Source: Valencia hispanica (Eukaryota; Chordata; Actinopteri; Cyprinodontiformes; Valenciidae). Taken from it: a stretch of 64,000 bases of DNA. Below, piece after piece: positions 45,809 through 58,028 of the stretch (the stretch's first letter is position 1; every line of letters starts with the position of its first letter). The notes beneath the pieces are model-generated. The model ran no database searches. It saw nothing but the letters and a program-made list of their open reading frames with translations, and was not told the origin of the DNA. Location of the stretch: the NCBI GenBank assembly GCA_963556495.2, contig OY747712.1:13194735-13258734 (forward strand), written 5' to 3'. A program made the translations under genes and the position numbers.

Positions 45809-46539
45809 GTAGGCAGATGCGGCTGTTTCCTGCCGCTTCGGTAATTCCGGGGGGATGAAAAGCTTTGAATGTGCATCTAATGCTCTGCAAAGAAAATGCT
45901 GGAGCCTTTGAAAGTGAAGCCGGTTTCAAATTTCCTCTATTAGGAGTCCCGTTCTGCTGCACATCTTCACTTTTTTTCCACCTCGAACATGAAAGCACAG
46001 ACATGCACTCCATTATTGCTGTCCACCAGTCCGATATTTGCTCTCCTCTTTAGAGACCGAGAGCCCTCTTTCTGTCGTTTATCACAATTTTCCCCAGCAG
46101 TGTTGCGCCACCCTGAATACCCACCTGTCGTTGCTAATAACGGCTTAGGCTACAAATGAAATCCTTGGCTGCATTCTTCCACTCTAATTGATAAACCCAC
46201 GAGACCCTCAGCAAGCTGAACCCTGACATCACTGATGGGGAGTGGGGGGTATTGACTTCCATCTGTTTACCAAGCCAGGAGAAAACAATCAATGTGAGTA
46301 GCAGGGAGCAAAGGCTCTGCAAGTAAAACAGACCTACATGCTCATAAAGTGAAGGTTTATTCAGGCAACATTTTCAACATTATGCCGCTCTGTTGACAGT
46401 CTAAATCTTCTTTTATGCCTTGCTTGTCATTTCGCTTCCCTCTGCAGACATGGGACATTTGTTTTTCTCCTACTGTGGTCACTTTACGGTTTGCAAAAGT
46501 CTTTTTCTGTCAAGTTGATTTCAATAAACATCGTCCTTC
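45809..46539 (+). other. st6galnac5: Start of st6galnac5 intron 2
   Basis: Donor at 45809. The next 700 bp are fairly unique sequence with no repeat recognised. Intron 2 continues beyond the window end, so it is at least 18 kb. Confidence 0.6.
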
Positions 46540-48690
46540 TGCAGCTTTTTAGTCATTGTGCATCTCTTTGTGCTCATTTTATGTTTCTGGAGCCATTCCG
46601 CCTCCCTCAGAGCTCTTATCCTCCATTTGTGGTTCCTTGACATCTCTTTGTGATCATTTTGAATGCTATTTCCATTTCCATGCAGTCATTTTGCAACTTT
46701 CAAAATTGTTTTACATCTTTCTAAAAATGTAAAGCACAAAAAAAGTTAGTATATCTTTTTTGAATCGCTAAGTACTAATATATTTCATGTGTGCTACTTC
46801 AAAATATCTTTATGGTATTTTTTGCATCCTTCAGATACAATTTTTCATGTTTCTGCCGTGATATTTTTGTAGCCTTTTATCTTTCTTGTTATTTGGTATA
46901 TCTTTGTTGTTATTTGATAACTTTGTTTTGCATCCCTGAGGAGTTTTACCTTCCATTTAATATATTTTGACGTCTTTGAATAGCCATTTTGAACACTCCT
47001 CTCTGTACATATTTTTTACATTTCAATAGTTTTTATATTTCTATCTGTAGACATGTTGCATCTGTTTATGGGTATTTTATATTTTTGTTTAGTAATTTTA
47101 CTTTACCCTAAAAAGTAACACTTGTAATTTCTGATACACTATGAGGTAATTTTCATTCATTAAATGATAATTTTTTTTATCTCTACATCTCTATCTGGTC
47201 ATTTATTGCTTTTTAAAACTATTTTTTAAACTTCACCATTACTTCTTAATCTTCTTGCAGTTATTCTTCAACTTTCAGCAGCCTTTTTTCTGACTTTCAT
47301 TTTGCATCTCGGTCAAATTTTTTACTATTTTAACAATCTTGGATATCTCTGTAATTCTTTTGCAACTGTTTTGGATTTTAAAAACATTTGTTTTGCCTTC
47401 GTTCAGAAAGTTGAATCTCACAGTTTTGCATTCCTTAAAACTCATATTTTTGCTTTAAAGTCTCTGTTTAGTCATTGTGTATCCTTTTAATTTTATTCAA
47501 CATGTCTATGTCATTTTACTTTACTTTCAGCAGCCGTTTACATCTATTTTGCACCTATTTGTCCTCACACAAAAAGTAATATTCCTCACCTGTGATGTTT
47601 CTGATATACTTCTGATACTACATCTCTGTGTTGCCATTGTTCAGTCTTCAAATTTTATATTTTATGTCAGTCTAGTTGTTCCCATCCTTCATATTCTTTC
47701 TTTTTTCTAATTCTTTGCATCTCTCTAAGGTCACTGACTCTCTTTAGCCATTTTGCATCACTCAGTAGTAAAAACAAATATTGTGAAACTTTGGCATCCT
47801 TGTGTGTTTATTTTGCATCCTCCAAATGTTTTTTTAATGTCCCCACAGTTATTTTACATCTCTCAGTAACACTTATATCTCTTTCTGCTAGTTTTATGCG
47901 TCTCTGTAGCCATTTTGCCATTTTGCATTCTTTCAATATAATTTTTGATCTCACTTTGAACCATTTACATCCTCATTGGACTTCTCCCTCTCTATAATAA
48001 CTTTAGCATCTGTATTCTGTCTCTTCAACCCTTTGGCACCCCTGAAAAGTCCCTGAAAATGTTTTATTTTTTATATTTTAACATTGCTGTTAAGAATCTT
48101 TCAGATATTATTTTCTGTTTATTTTAGTGAAATTTGTCATTTCATCTTTTTTATTTGTTACTTTGATTAGCTGGTTTGGATCCCTTAATTATAAGCAGTA
48201 TTTTCTGTTTATTTGTATTATTCAAATATGAATGATCTGTCAACTAATGTTTTGTCATTTTGTGTCTCTATTTAATAATTTTATGACTCCCTTTAACTAT
48301 CCTCTACCCCCAAAATTCATATTTCCTCTATTGTTTTTATTTTGCCATCTTTCTGTAACCATTGTGGATCTTTCAATTCATCTGTTGTGACTCTTGGTCA
48401 TTTTATGAAAGCAATGTCTGTTGTTTATGTTTTTGTTTCTCTTTGTGTTCATATTGTAATTTCTTCACAATTTTGGATCAATCCATTTTAACCTTGCATC
48501 TTATTTTCCATTTTTAATTTTTTTTAAATATTTAAGCATCCCTAATGCTATGCTTTTGAGCATTGTGTGGTCATGCCATCTATCTGCTTATTCCAGTGTC
48601 TTTTCTCAGTTTATAGTAAATTTCCATCCCTATGTCCTTTTGTAGTCATTTTTGACTTTCTCTTGCCATTTTGCATTCCCTCCCGTCCCT
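46540..48690 (+). repeat. Degenerate minisatellite, about 2.1 kb
   Basis: The words GTCATTTTGCATCTCTTTGT, AGCCATTTTGCAT, CATTTTGCATCTC and variants recur throughout at roughly 20-25 base intervals, with many substitutions and small indels. The + strand is T-rich and poor in G. Typical units are TGCATCTCTTTGTGCTCATT near 46558, AGCCATTTTGCATCAC near 47750 and CTTGCCATTTTGCATTCC near 48663. The many short frames here are by-products. Confidence 0.75.
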
Positions 48691-49559
48691 TTGGAAATCT
48701 GCCGCTGTTTGACTGGCTCTACATGAAAAGTCACTTCTGTGGCTCTCGGGTCCCTAGCCTGCTTTCTAGCTGGCCCATTCGGTAATCCATCTGTGACAGG
48801 ACTGTGGACATCATGAGTGGCAGCTCAATTCTTGCTGCCATCTCTGTCACAGGGAGATCTGCTGGCTTCTGGAAAGCATGTATCGTCAGATTATGGCATT
48901 TGCATATGAGTAATTGGACAGCAAGCTGTGTGCACTTACAGAAGGCTGTTGCTGTACAGATTATAGAAAATCAACAGTCAACAATATGTCCACTGCAGAG
49001 ATTTGGGGGTTGACTCGTTGTTCCTGAACATCAGAAAAATAGCCTGGTGGGTAAATGACGTTTGTGTAAATTAAACACCAGGCAGCCATAATCTTACATT
49101 TTCAGATGGAGGTTAGCTGTAGATGGAGGAAATAAAAGGAAAAAGGAAACGGAAGACAACAAAAATGTAAAGGTTTAACGTTACATAGCCAACAGTTTGT
49201 CAGAAATTTTTTTTTGCTAATCTGCCTCTATGGTTAATGCTCTCTCATTTATGCTTTATATGTTTTAAAAAACCTGGTTTATATTTCAAATCAGTGATCA
49301 AAAAAGATGTAGAAAGGGGAGGTTGGTTCTGGTTCTGTCAGTGATTATTTCCAGCACCTAAACACACTTTATAGTTTAATCTCTATTGCTTTCCTGGAAG
49401 AAATGCAGAATGACAGTTACTTTCAGTTCTTATGGTGGTTTGGGGAACTTCATGTTGCCCTGACTCAACCAATTTTTCAGCACTAATTTATGGAGTAATT
49501 TATGGCAAGCAACCTAATTTCAATGCTTAGGCTTTAGATATGAGGGCGTAGTAAAAATG
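48691..49559. other. Intron 2 sequence, nothing recognised
   Basis: No exon-like or transposon signal can be named. Confidence 0.45.
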
Positions 49560-49745
49560 TAAAATTATGTGGAACCTAGCAGACTGTTGGTCTTTCACTG
49601 TGGTGTGGAGGAATTTTTGGGTCACTCGTTTTCTTTCAACATTGCTTCAGTTAACCGAGGTTTGCAGACCTGTTTCTGCACAGCGTTTCAGTCAGGTTTA
49701 GGTCTGGACTTTGACTAAGCCATTACAACACTGATGTTCTTTTTT
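49560..49745 (-). pseudogene. Tc1-like transposase C-terminal relic
   Basis: The minus strand carries WLSQSPDLNLTE (about 49690-49730), the block around the catalytic Glu of DD34E transposases. After frame changes come a LTEAMLKE-type segment and PKIPPHHSERPTV (about 49575-49640), which correspond to the C-terminal AKIPPQRCERL region. The N-terminal two thirds and the terminal repeats are absent. Confidence 0.6.
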
Positions 49746-50333
49746 ATTTCAGCTGTTCTGTCGTAAATTCACTACTGTGTTTTGAATCAGTGTCCTGGTG
49801 ATAACCCAGTTAGGGCAAAGCTTAATCTGCTAGACAGAAGGCATCATATATTTTCCTCTTGTTCTTTGTGTTTTCATTGCTGCAGGCTCTGATTCTAGTC
49901 CTACAAGGCAAGAGGAAATAATTAGTTTCATTAGAAAAGACAGGCTCATCGGGGACAGCAGCCAATCAAAACATTGTTAGCTGCCTTATTTAAAACTTTG
50001 GATATTAGTTTTTAATTTGTTGTAAACAAACATAAAAAAAAATCTAGTACTTCGCTTCATCAATAAAAAAAATCAAATTTGTTTCTTGTTACCTCCAAGT
50101 TTATTTTGATGTCAATCATCATGGGGTTTAAGTAGGGGAATTTGTATTTGGCAGCTTTGTTTACTGATTACTATTTTCCATTAAATTCATAAAACACCCC
50201 TCTCAGTTATTTAATTTCACCAGGTGGTGTTCATAAATCTCTGAAAATGTGTTTAACTCTTGTTTTACCACTGCTGTTGAAGATGAGAGATCAGCTGGTA
50301 TATTAGGGCATCTGGTTGCAGCGATATTGTAGG
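49746..50333. other. Intron 2 sequence, nothing recognised
   Basis: AT-rich intronic DNA. Confidence 0.4.
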
Positions 50334-50562
50334 GCAGGGATGCCTAACCCTGGTCCTCGAGATCTACCATCCAACAACTTTTAGGTGAATCCCTTCTCAT
50401 CACAGCTGAATCAAACAAAGGCCTCGTTACCAGGCTTCTGCAGATCTGACAGACTGCTGATGAAGGAATTGAACAATTTGATTCAGGTGTGTTGGAGCTG
50501 GTCTACATGTAAAATTTGTAGGATGGTAGATCTTGAGGACCAGGATTGGGCACGCCTGTTGT
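50334..50562. mobile_element. Palindromic MITE, second subfamily
   Basis: The left arm CCCTGGTCCTCGAGATCTAC, then CATCC, is mirrored at 50517-50555 (minus strand TCCTGGTCCTCAAGATCTAC, then CATCC). It is related to the 44.2-kb MITE by the CCTGGTCCTC core. Confidence 0.7.
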
Positions 50563-50565
50563 ACG

Positions 50566-51353
50566 GTGACCAGATTTTGATTTCCAAAAAAAGGAGGAGA
50601 CTCGGCCCAGTCCTGAAACACCTTCTGGACTGTGCCAAGACTTTAGATTTTAACATATTTAAAGCGTGCATTCTCCATGTGGTTAGAATGAATAGTTAAA
50701 TAAAAAACTTTAGATAGGCTTTCACAAGTCCAAAATAACTTTAAAATCTATGGAAATAAATAATAACATAAATAATTACTCCTCCAAATTAAAAATTTTT
50801 CCAGAAACAATAATAGTTCACTTTTTAGGTCAAGTCAGACAAGAATTGAACAAAAATCTGAAATAATATTCTGAGAAATTAGGTATTATTTTCTTTTCAA
50901 TGTAATAAAAGTAAAAAGCAACAGTCTCAAAAAGACAATAAAAAAATACGTTTCATCTTCATCCTCATCAGTCAATTTATAGACGAACTCTCACATTTCA
51001 CAGCATTTTTATAGGGATCTTTGCCACTTTTGTTACACACAGAAAAACTTTTTACAGCTATGCCAGCTATGTTTTTCTGTAAAGCTACACTTGCGCTTTG
51101 ACATCTTTTAAAGAGCACCGGCGCTGTCTATTTCGTCTCTGAACGGATCAGAACCTCCCACTAAGCAGCAGCTCATAGAGGACATCAGATGAACGAAAGA
51201 CAGCCGTGTTCTATGTGTCACACCAGTCAGTTTAAGTATGCTTATTGGCAACAATGAAAACCCAAATATTTTCATCAGTAAATGAAATCCCCCTGGATAG
51301 CACGTGAAAAGTCAACATGTCCAGGGAAAAGAGGATGATTGGTCATCCTAGGA
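50566..51353. mobile_element. Non-autonomous DNA transposon with GGTGACCA ends
   Basis: The left end GGTGACCAGATTTTGATTTC and the right end (minus strand AGGATGACCAATCATCCTCT, up to 51353) form an imperfect inverted repeat of a common fish type (GTGACCAGACGTCCTCTTT). No transposase is recognised. It abuts the MITE on its left. Confidence 0.4.
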
Positions 51354-54300
51354 TATTTTGATAAATGATATGAATTGTTTGGTCAAATTGTCTTTATGCA
51401 CTAAAATCCTCACAAAAACATAAAATAAAAAAGCAGGAGAAACAAGCAATAACTGGATGAGATGTTTTTAATTACATAAATGACATATTGATGTAGCTCC
51501 AACTTGGTTTTCCAGTTGTGGAAAAGCAAATTGGTTTGTACTACGGAACCACTTAGGAACTGACTCTGGAGCGGGTTTGGGTCAAACACTGGAACCCCTT
51601 TTGAAGAACCCCAATTCTCTTCCTGATATCTTGGCTGATTGCTTCAGATTTTTCTATGATGTCACACAAGGAAACAGTATGTTTGAGCTGTTGTTTAAAA
51701 ATACCAACACATGTATGTCTCTATTAAACTTAGAGTAGAAGGTTACAAACCAATAAATCATCATCTGGACTTTCCTCAACTGTTCAAAGACAAAGTAATC
51801 AAAGTGAACTTCAGAGGTTGCGCTAGACTTTTCCATCGTCCGTCATTTTGACTAATTGTTCAAAAAAAATTCCGTTAAACTCTGTTTACCTGTCACTTTT
51901 TTAAAATGATAATAGTGAAATATTCAATATTAATATTAATATAATAATATCCAATATAATTTTATTGTATTTCATTTTATTCTTTTTATTAAATATTCAA
52001 TACAAATAAGCTGAACAGAGAATCCAAATTGTGCCGTCACACGTTAAGTAGATGAATGCATGTATTAAATATGAACAGTTCACCTACGGTGGCCTGAACA
52101 CACAGTCTCACAACTTCCTCCTGGGCCGTATGGACCTGAATTGCGCAGCTACTTGAACGTAATCAAACGTCTCAGGTGGGATCACCGACATTTTGAACTT
52201 TAGCCTTGGACAGACAAGGCAAAAGTCCAAACCAGACCAAGTTGTTCTAGAGACTGAATTCGGGCTCTGCTGGCACCCTGGAGACTGGAATTACAAGCGC
52301 CATTTCAACCAAAGTTTTGAAATCAGGGAACATTTAATCAATTGAAGTGATCAGAGGTAACCAAGAATCACTGAACGAGGGGTTTCCTGATGTTGCAATT
52401 TCTCTCTCTAGCGGGAGGAAATCTCACAGCATGCACTCCTTCTGCATCTGTTGTACAGCTTCACCAGTCTGTGATGGGCTCCAAAACCTCCAGAACTCTT
52501 CTGTCAGCTTCCGGGTAGCGAGATGTATTGAGTAGGGTGTCCAGGTCTGAGATGAAGCTCAGATGCTTTCATGGGAATCTTTTGATTGATTTAGTTATCT
52601 GTACTCTGTGCGTAAAGTTGCAAATGTCTGCTCGTCTTTACCAAGTGGTCAGGGGTCTGAATTCTAATTTGTCAAAGTGACAGCCGTCCTTCTTATTTTT
52701 CTATCAATATTTCTTTTTAAACGGTCAAACACAGTCAATAATATCGCAAATATACCAATTTATTTAATCCTAACAAATCAAGTCTGATTCAAAGTAAGAC
52801 AGTGAGGAAAATGGTTTTTACTAGGTATTTACAAATTTTATACAGTGTATGTAAATATAGGGCATCAACTATACATGGAGACTCGGCTCAATATCTTTGT
52901 TGGTTTCAAGCAGATCCAATCATTTTATATTTTTGCTTTGGCTTGATGTAGCTGTATAGGTTTTAGATTATTGATAGAAAAATAAATCGGACTAACCCGC
53001 ACTCCAGGGGTGAGGTCAGTCTTTTCTCCTCAGTCACACGGATCTCTCACATATTGAACGGCGCGTTAGATAAATGTGCAATATGTCATCTTTTAGGACA
53101 TTGTACACAGCGCCTTTTGCCCAGCCTGAAGAGCCAATACTCGGTGACCATGTGTATTTTGATTTGATGAGGTTTGGTCTGCAAAGCGTCACTGAGCGCA
53201 GCTGTGGATGAGAATTGATTTTCCACAAGTGAACCGGAGCAGCCGAGCATCATAAGTAAACCACAGATTTTTTTCTTCTTTCTTTTCGCTCTTAGCTTAT
53301 TGGCATTTTGGTGACAGGGGACATCATTAGGGGCCACAGCTCCTCATCAGATCGTTTACACTTCTTCATGCGAGCTGTTTTATCACCCTACATATTTTCT
53401 GTAATCAATGCTTTGATGATATGGATGCATTTTTCCAATCCAGAATGTTGCTATACAGCCATTTCCAGTTCTGAGGAGAGAATCCTCTGTAGGATACCAC
53501 ATGGCTTGTAAAAGTCATCATCCTTATCTCATTTTTGTTCTCCTGCAACACTGAATGATCAGTGTTTAGAAAAATCCTCTTACTTGACCATTTGTCTTCC
53601 TCCTCTTTGCTGCCTGACCTCTTTGCTATATTGATCTGTCTGAGATATAAGCCAGCTGGCACGCAGCGGTGTGATGCCAGTCAGCCTTTGACCGCTTCAC
53701 TTTATCTTCCAAAAGAGTATTAAACCCTTCACAACCCAGAAAGTGTTGGAAAGGCAGTGTGCTTTCTGCAGCCTCCTAGCCTGTATTCGTCAGGAATTTT
53801 AAACACTTTTTCCTCCACCATCTCTGCCTTATTTTTGCTCCTGAAAATCCATAAAGATTTCCGTGCTCAATATTTTTACTGCAGCGTGTTTGATTTAGGT
53901 CAGAATGAAGGGTAATTTTTTTCTACTTATGGAACAGTATTAGTAGGCCTGAATGGATGCTGTGAAGGAAAGAGACGAGATAAGGAGGAAAAGTTAGGCT
54001 AGAGATGAAGGGGATGGAGAAACTCTTTAAGAAGAAGGGCGAAGAGAATGAGAGTGGAGGACAAAGATGAGGAAGAGTATGGAAAGGAGAAGGTGATAAA
54101 AGAGAATACAGGAGTCAGAAAAGGTTCAGCCTGAGAGAATGAGACAGGAGAGCGAAGGAGGAAAGACCGACGTATGCGTGAAAGATGGTGTGAAACCCCA
54201 ACGGGGCCTCCATTCTTCTAGTCCTATTCTCTTTTTTTATTTTCTCACTGAGGGGGAGGAGGGCAGAAAGAATGCTCCTGCCCGTCTCTCAGTGGAGATG

Positions 54301-55894
54301 TGTGAACTTCTTCCTCTGATTGCCGCCCTGACACAGGAGTCATGCAGATTCCCGAGCGAAAAGTCAGGTGGAGCCAGAGTAATGGAGGAGTCTTGTCAAA
54401 AAGGAGGGACACCTTGATGTGGAGCAGGAGACAAACAAATGTGGCTTGCTCTGCCTGACTCACAATGATGCATTTTATATGATTAAAAGGAAAACCTTGA
54501 ACTTCTTTTGCAACTGTCAGGGTTGCAGTTTTTTCCTTTGTTTTCTGGATTCCGGTTTAAACCTTGCAAAATTATTTCACACAGGGAAACCCAAATGCTG
54601 ACAGGTGGAAGACTCATCTGTTATGAGCTTTTGTGTGGCAGGCACTGTTCCCACAAGATGTTGAATTCAAGCAAAAGACAAAGGTCTGGAAAGTTCACTT
54701 TTCTCTCAACATGCACAATTTCTTTTCATTTTCATCTGTTCAAAAACCCCAGGAGCTGGGTACTGTTTTATAGGGTCAAAGTCTATGATTCTCGCCTCTC
54801 TGAATCAGCTTTGCTCCTCAGACATTTCTGCTCCTATTCTTGGTTAGGGATTAAAGTATTACAGCAGTCTTCTGTCATCCCTAAATATTATTTCTTTACT
54901 TCTAAGCATTCAGGCTTTCTTGTAATGCATTCATGGTCTTTAATCAACAGTTGTTTGGACTTTAGGAAGCTCTTTAAAAGTTATCTTCTGACTTTGGCTG
55001 CGTATTTCCTCATATTTGGTTCCCTACCTGACCAGTTTTACAGTTTTTTTTCTTCAGGTTTTTGTTTATTTATCTATAAATCTGGTGGCTGCAAAACTTA
55101 AGCAATTAGCCAGTTGTTTTATCTACAACCATTGGTTCTCCAACTGTCTGATAAGTTGGTCTGCCTTTTATGATACTCAGAAAAATGTTTGCGTTTATTG
55201 GTTGTTAGGTAAGGATGACCAAATTAACAGTCAGGCAGTGGATGACAGCGAACCAGGAGCAAGCCTTTAAACTGGAAATAATATAAACCTAGTAAACCAG
55301 TTGTTTCCGCTAATTGATGTGCTCAGCGGCCTGGCTATCTATTGTTAGGAAATCGAACAACAATTTCGAATAACAATTTCACAGCATTTGTACTTTCAAA
55401 AACTGTAGTAACAGGTTGACTAAAGAAAGGTGTACAGCACTGTGTGTGTGTGTTAAATGCGAGGTGGCCATATTGGAGTTTGAGGTCAAGATTGATTAAG
55501 AAACCTATGGATTTAGTAATTTTTCTTTTACTATTCATAAGTTCAAACTTGAGAAATTCAAGTTCTGAATAAAACGGAATACATACTTACTTGGCATCCT
55601 CAAACCAATCAAACAGTTACATTAGATATGAACACATTTTTTGTTTTGTTTTTCCAAATGCTTTTGCTTGTGTTGTCTAAACTAATGGCTATTTGAATAC
55701 CACTAGTTTAAACAATTATGCGACAAACCAATTTCAATTTAGCTCTTTAGGCACTTTGAAAGACACAATTTGTTCTCATTTATAAAATTGTGTTTTGCTT
55801 AGCTGAGGACTTTGACAAACTGCTCCAGAGAATGGATAAAATGGAGATAAAGATACGTCGCTTTGAACTGTACATGGACATAAACACCGGATAT
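51354..55894. other. Intron 2 sequence, mostly unassigned
   Basis: No st6galnac5 exon or other gene is supported. About 53960-54180 is a purine-rich tract on the + strand. The 197-codon frame at 54508-55101 has no domain or coding-like composition. From about 55800 the sequence becomes ORF-like and continues after the L1 insertion at 61206. Confidence 0.4.
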
Positions 55895-55908
55895 GGAAAT
55901 GAGACAAC
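55895..55908 (+). repeat. L1 target-site duplication, left copy
   Basis: GGAAATGAGACAAC, identical to 61192-61205. Confidence 0.95.
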
Positions 55909-55911
55909 GAC

Positions 55912-58028
55912 AACGACAAAGCCCTCGCAAAAAGGATAGAGAAAGTAACCCCTCTTATAATACATCCTGATCAAACTGGTTTTATTAAAGGGAGACATTC
56001 ATCCACAAATTCACGTAGATTAATAGATTTAATAGATTTTTCTTACTGTAAAAACATTAAAACTAATATATTATCTTTAGATGCAGAAAAAGAATTTGAT
56101 AGAGTTAACTGGAAATTCTTATTTGTAACCTTACATAAATTTGGCTTTGGAAATTCTTTTATAAACTGGTTGAAAATATTATACAGTTCACCAACAGCAT
56201 GTATCAGGACAAATAACCAAACATCATCTAGGTTTTATCTTCAGAGAGGTACCAGGCAGGGATGTCCTCTCTCTCCCTCCCTGTTCGCTATTTTTATTGA
56301 ACCACTAGCTACAGCAATCAGGCAAACTCACAATATTAAAGGCATAAAATGCAATAACATAGAACATAAAATCACTCTTTATGCAGATGATGTATTACTT
56401 TTTCTCCAGCATTCACAAACCTCTTTCTCTCAGGTAATCGGGTTGATAAACTCTTACTCAAATGTTTCCGATTATTCTATAAATTGGTTAAAATCTACAG
56501 TTCTTCCAATCAATTGTTCTGTCCAGAATCCAACTAATACACAACTGCAGTCAGGGAATATTACCTATTTAGGTATCAATGTCTCACCAAGACTGGCAGA
56601 TTTAATAACGCTAAACTACATCCCACTTTAAAAAAAAGTGGAAGATGATCTTGCTAAATGGAAATCCCTACCCATATCACTTATGGGAAGGGTTGCTTCA
56701 ATAAAAATGATGGTTTTGCCCAGAATCAACTACTTATTCTCAATGATCCCAAGTAAACCATCACTGGACTGGATTAGATCTCTGGACTCCTCTATCTCTA
56801 AATTTCTTTGGAAAGATAAACCCCCATGTATCAGCTTAAAAACACTGCAGAAGACCAAAGAAAAAGGAGGTCTAGATCTACCAAACTTCCATCATTATTT
56901 CTTAGCCAACAGGCTCCAATGCATCTCAAGATGGTTAAAACATAGCTACCTAGACGAGTCCTGGATAGACGACGTAGAACAGACACTATGCAATAAGATA
57001 AAACTTTCAGACCTACCATTTATTAGCTCAAATATAAAACAATATGAATGCTTTAAAAGCATAAATATGAGCTCCTCTCTGACAGCATGGTGGGAGTTTC
57101 TAAAAATGACAGAGTCCACAATAATCCCATGCAGACGTACACCCATCTGGAATAACCCCGACATCTTGCCAAAAAAAATGTATGATAAGTTTCCCAGCCC
57201 GGAGGTGCAATGGAATTGAATACCTGGAACATATATTTGAAGGAACAGACTTTATCTCATTTAATACATTAATCACACAATATGGAATTGATAAAAACAA
57301 ATTCTTAGAATATCAACAAATTAAATCTATCATTAAAGGTACATTTAGGCTCAATACAGCTGAATTACAAATTCCAGCAAGAGTTTTAGATTTTCTTAAT
57401 CTCAACCCCCCCAATTTGCTGTCTAAAATATACAAAACTTTATCTACATTAGATGAATCAATAGCCATCCCTATTTCAAAATGGGAGGAGGATTTATCAG
57501 CCAGCTTTGACCAAAACGTCTGGTCTCAGATATGTTAAAGAACCTTTAAAATAACAAAAAATCCTCATTTGCAATTAATACAATACAAAATCCTTCATAG
57601 AGTACACTATACAGGTCAACGAATGTTTAGGATGGGTTTTACATCGTCTAATACCTGCTTACAATGCACAAGCAATATACCAGATACTTATGTTCATGCG
57701 CTTTGGTTCTGTCCACCTGTTAAGAAATTTTGGTGCCAGATATGTGAGGACTTATCAAAGTGTCTGAAATGTAACATCCCACCATCTCGCTCAATTTGCC
57801 TGTTAGGAAATTTAAATCATGTCACCATGGACACAAAGTCAGTTCTAATGGTTCACATTGCCTTATGCATCGCTAAAAAAAACTATCCTTCTGAACTGGA
57901 AAAATAAAAAAGCTCTTAATATTAATCAGTATAGAAATCTCTTGTTGGACCATATTGGTCTTGAGACGGCCTCTGGCTCCATATCTGATCAATCTCTCTG
58001 GGCTACTTTGATCGGCTCCATCACCTAG
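55912..58028 (+). pseudogene. L1 ORF2 relic: reverse transcriptase and C-terminus
   Basis: This copies RNA into DNA at the target site in intact elements. In one frame from 55912 are KALAKRIEKV, HPDQTGFIKGR, LDAEKEFDRVNW (first catalytic Asp at 56080-56082), GTRQGCPLSPSLFAIF and YADD (56380-56391). A stop TAA at 56629-56631 interrupts it. The same frame continues to about 57219 with WKSLPISLMGR. A +1 frame change near 57182-57219 follows, a stop at 57536-57538, and a zinc knuckle CLQC...HALWFC near 57655. Another frame change occurs in an A8 run (57875-57882). The last frame ends at TAG 58026-58028. The catalytic residues are intact, but the breaks and truncation make it inactive. Confidence 0.9.

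Noticed and set aside
46540..48690. CRISPR-like array
   Set aside because: Units are adjoining and degenerate, without conserved repeats separated by unique spacers, in vertebrate DNA.
54508..55101. 197-codon open frame within intron 2
   Set aside because: Rich in Phe and Ser from T-rich DNA, no domain, no matching exon signals. It does not match the expected st6galnac5 catalytic sequence.
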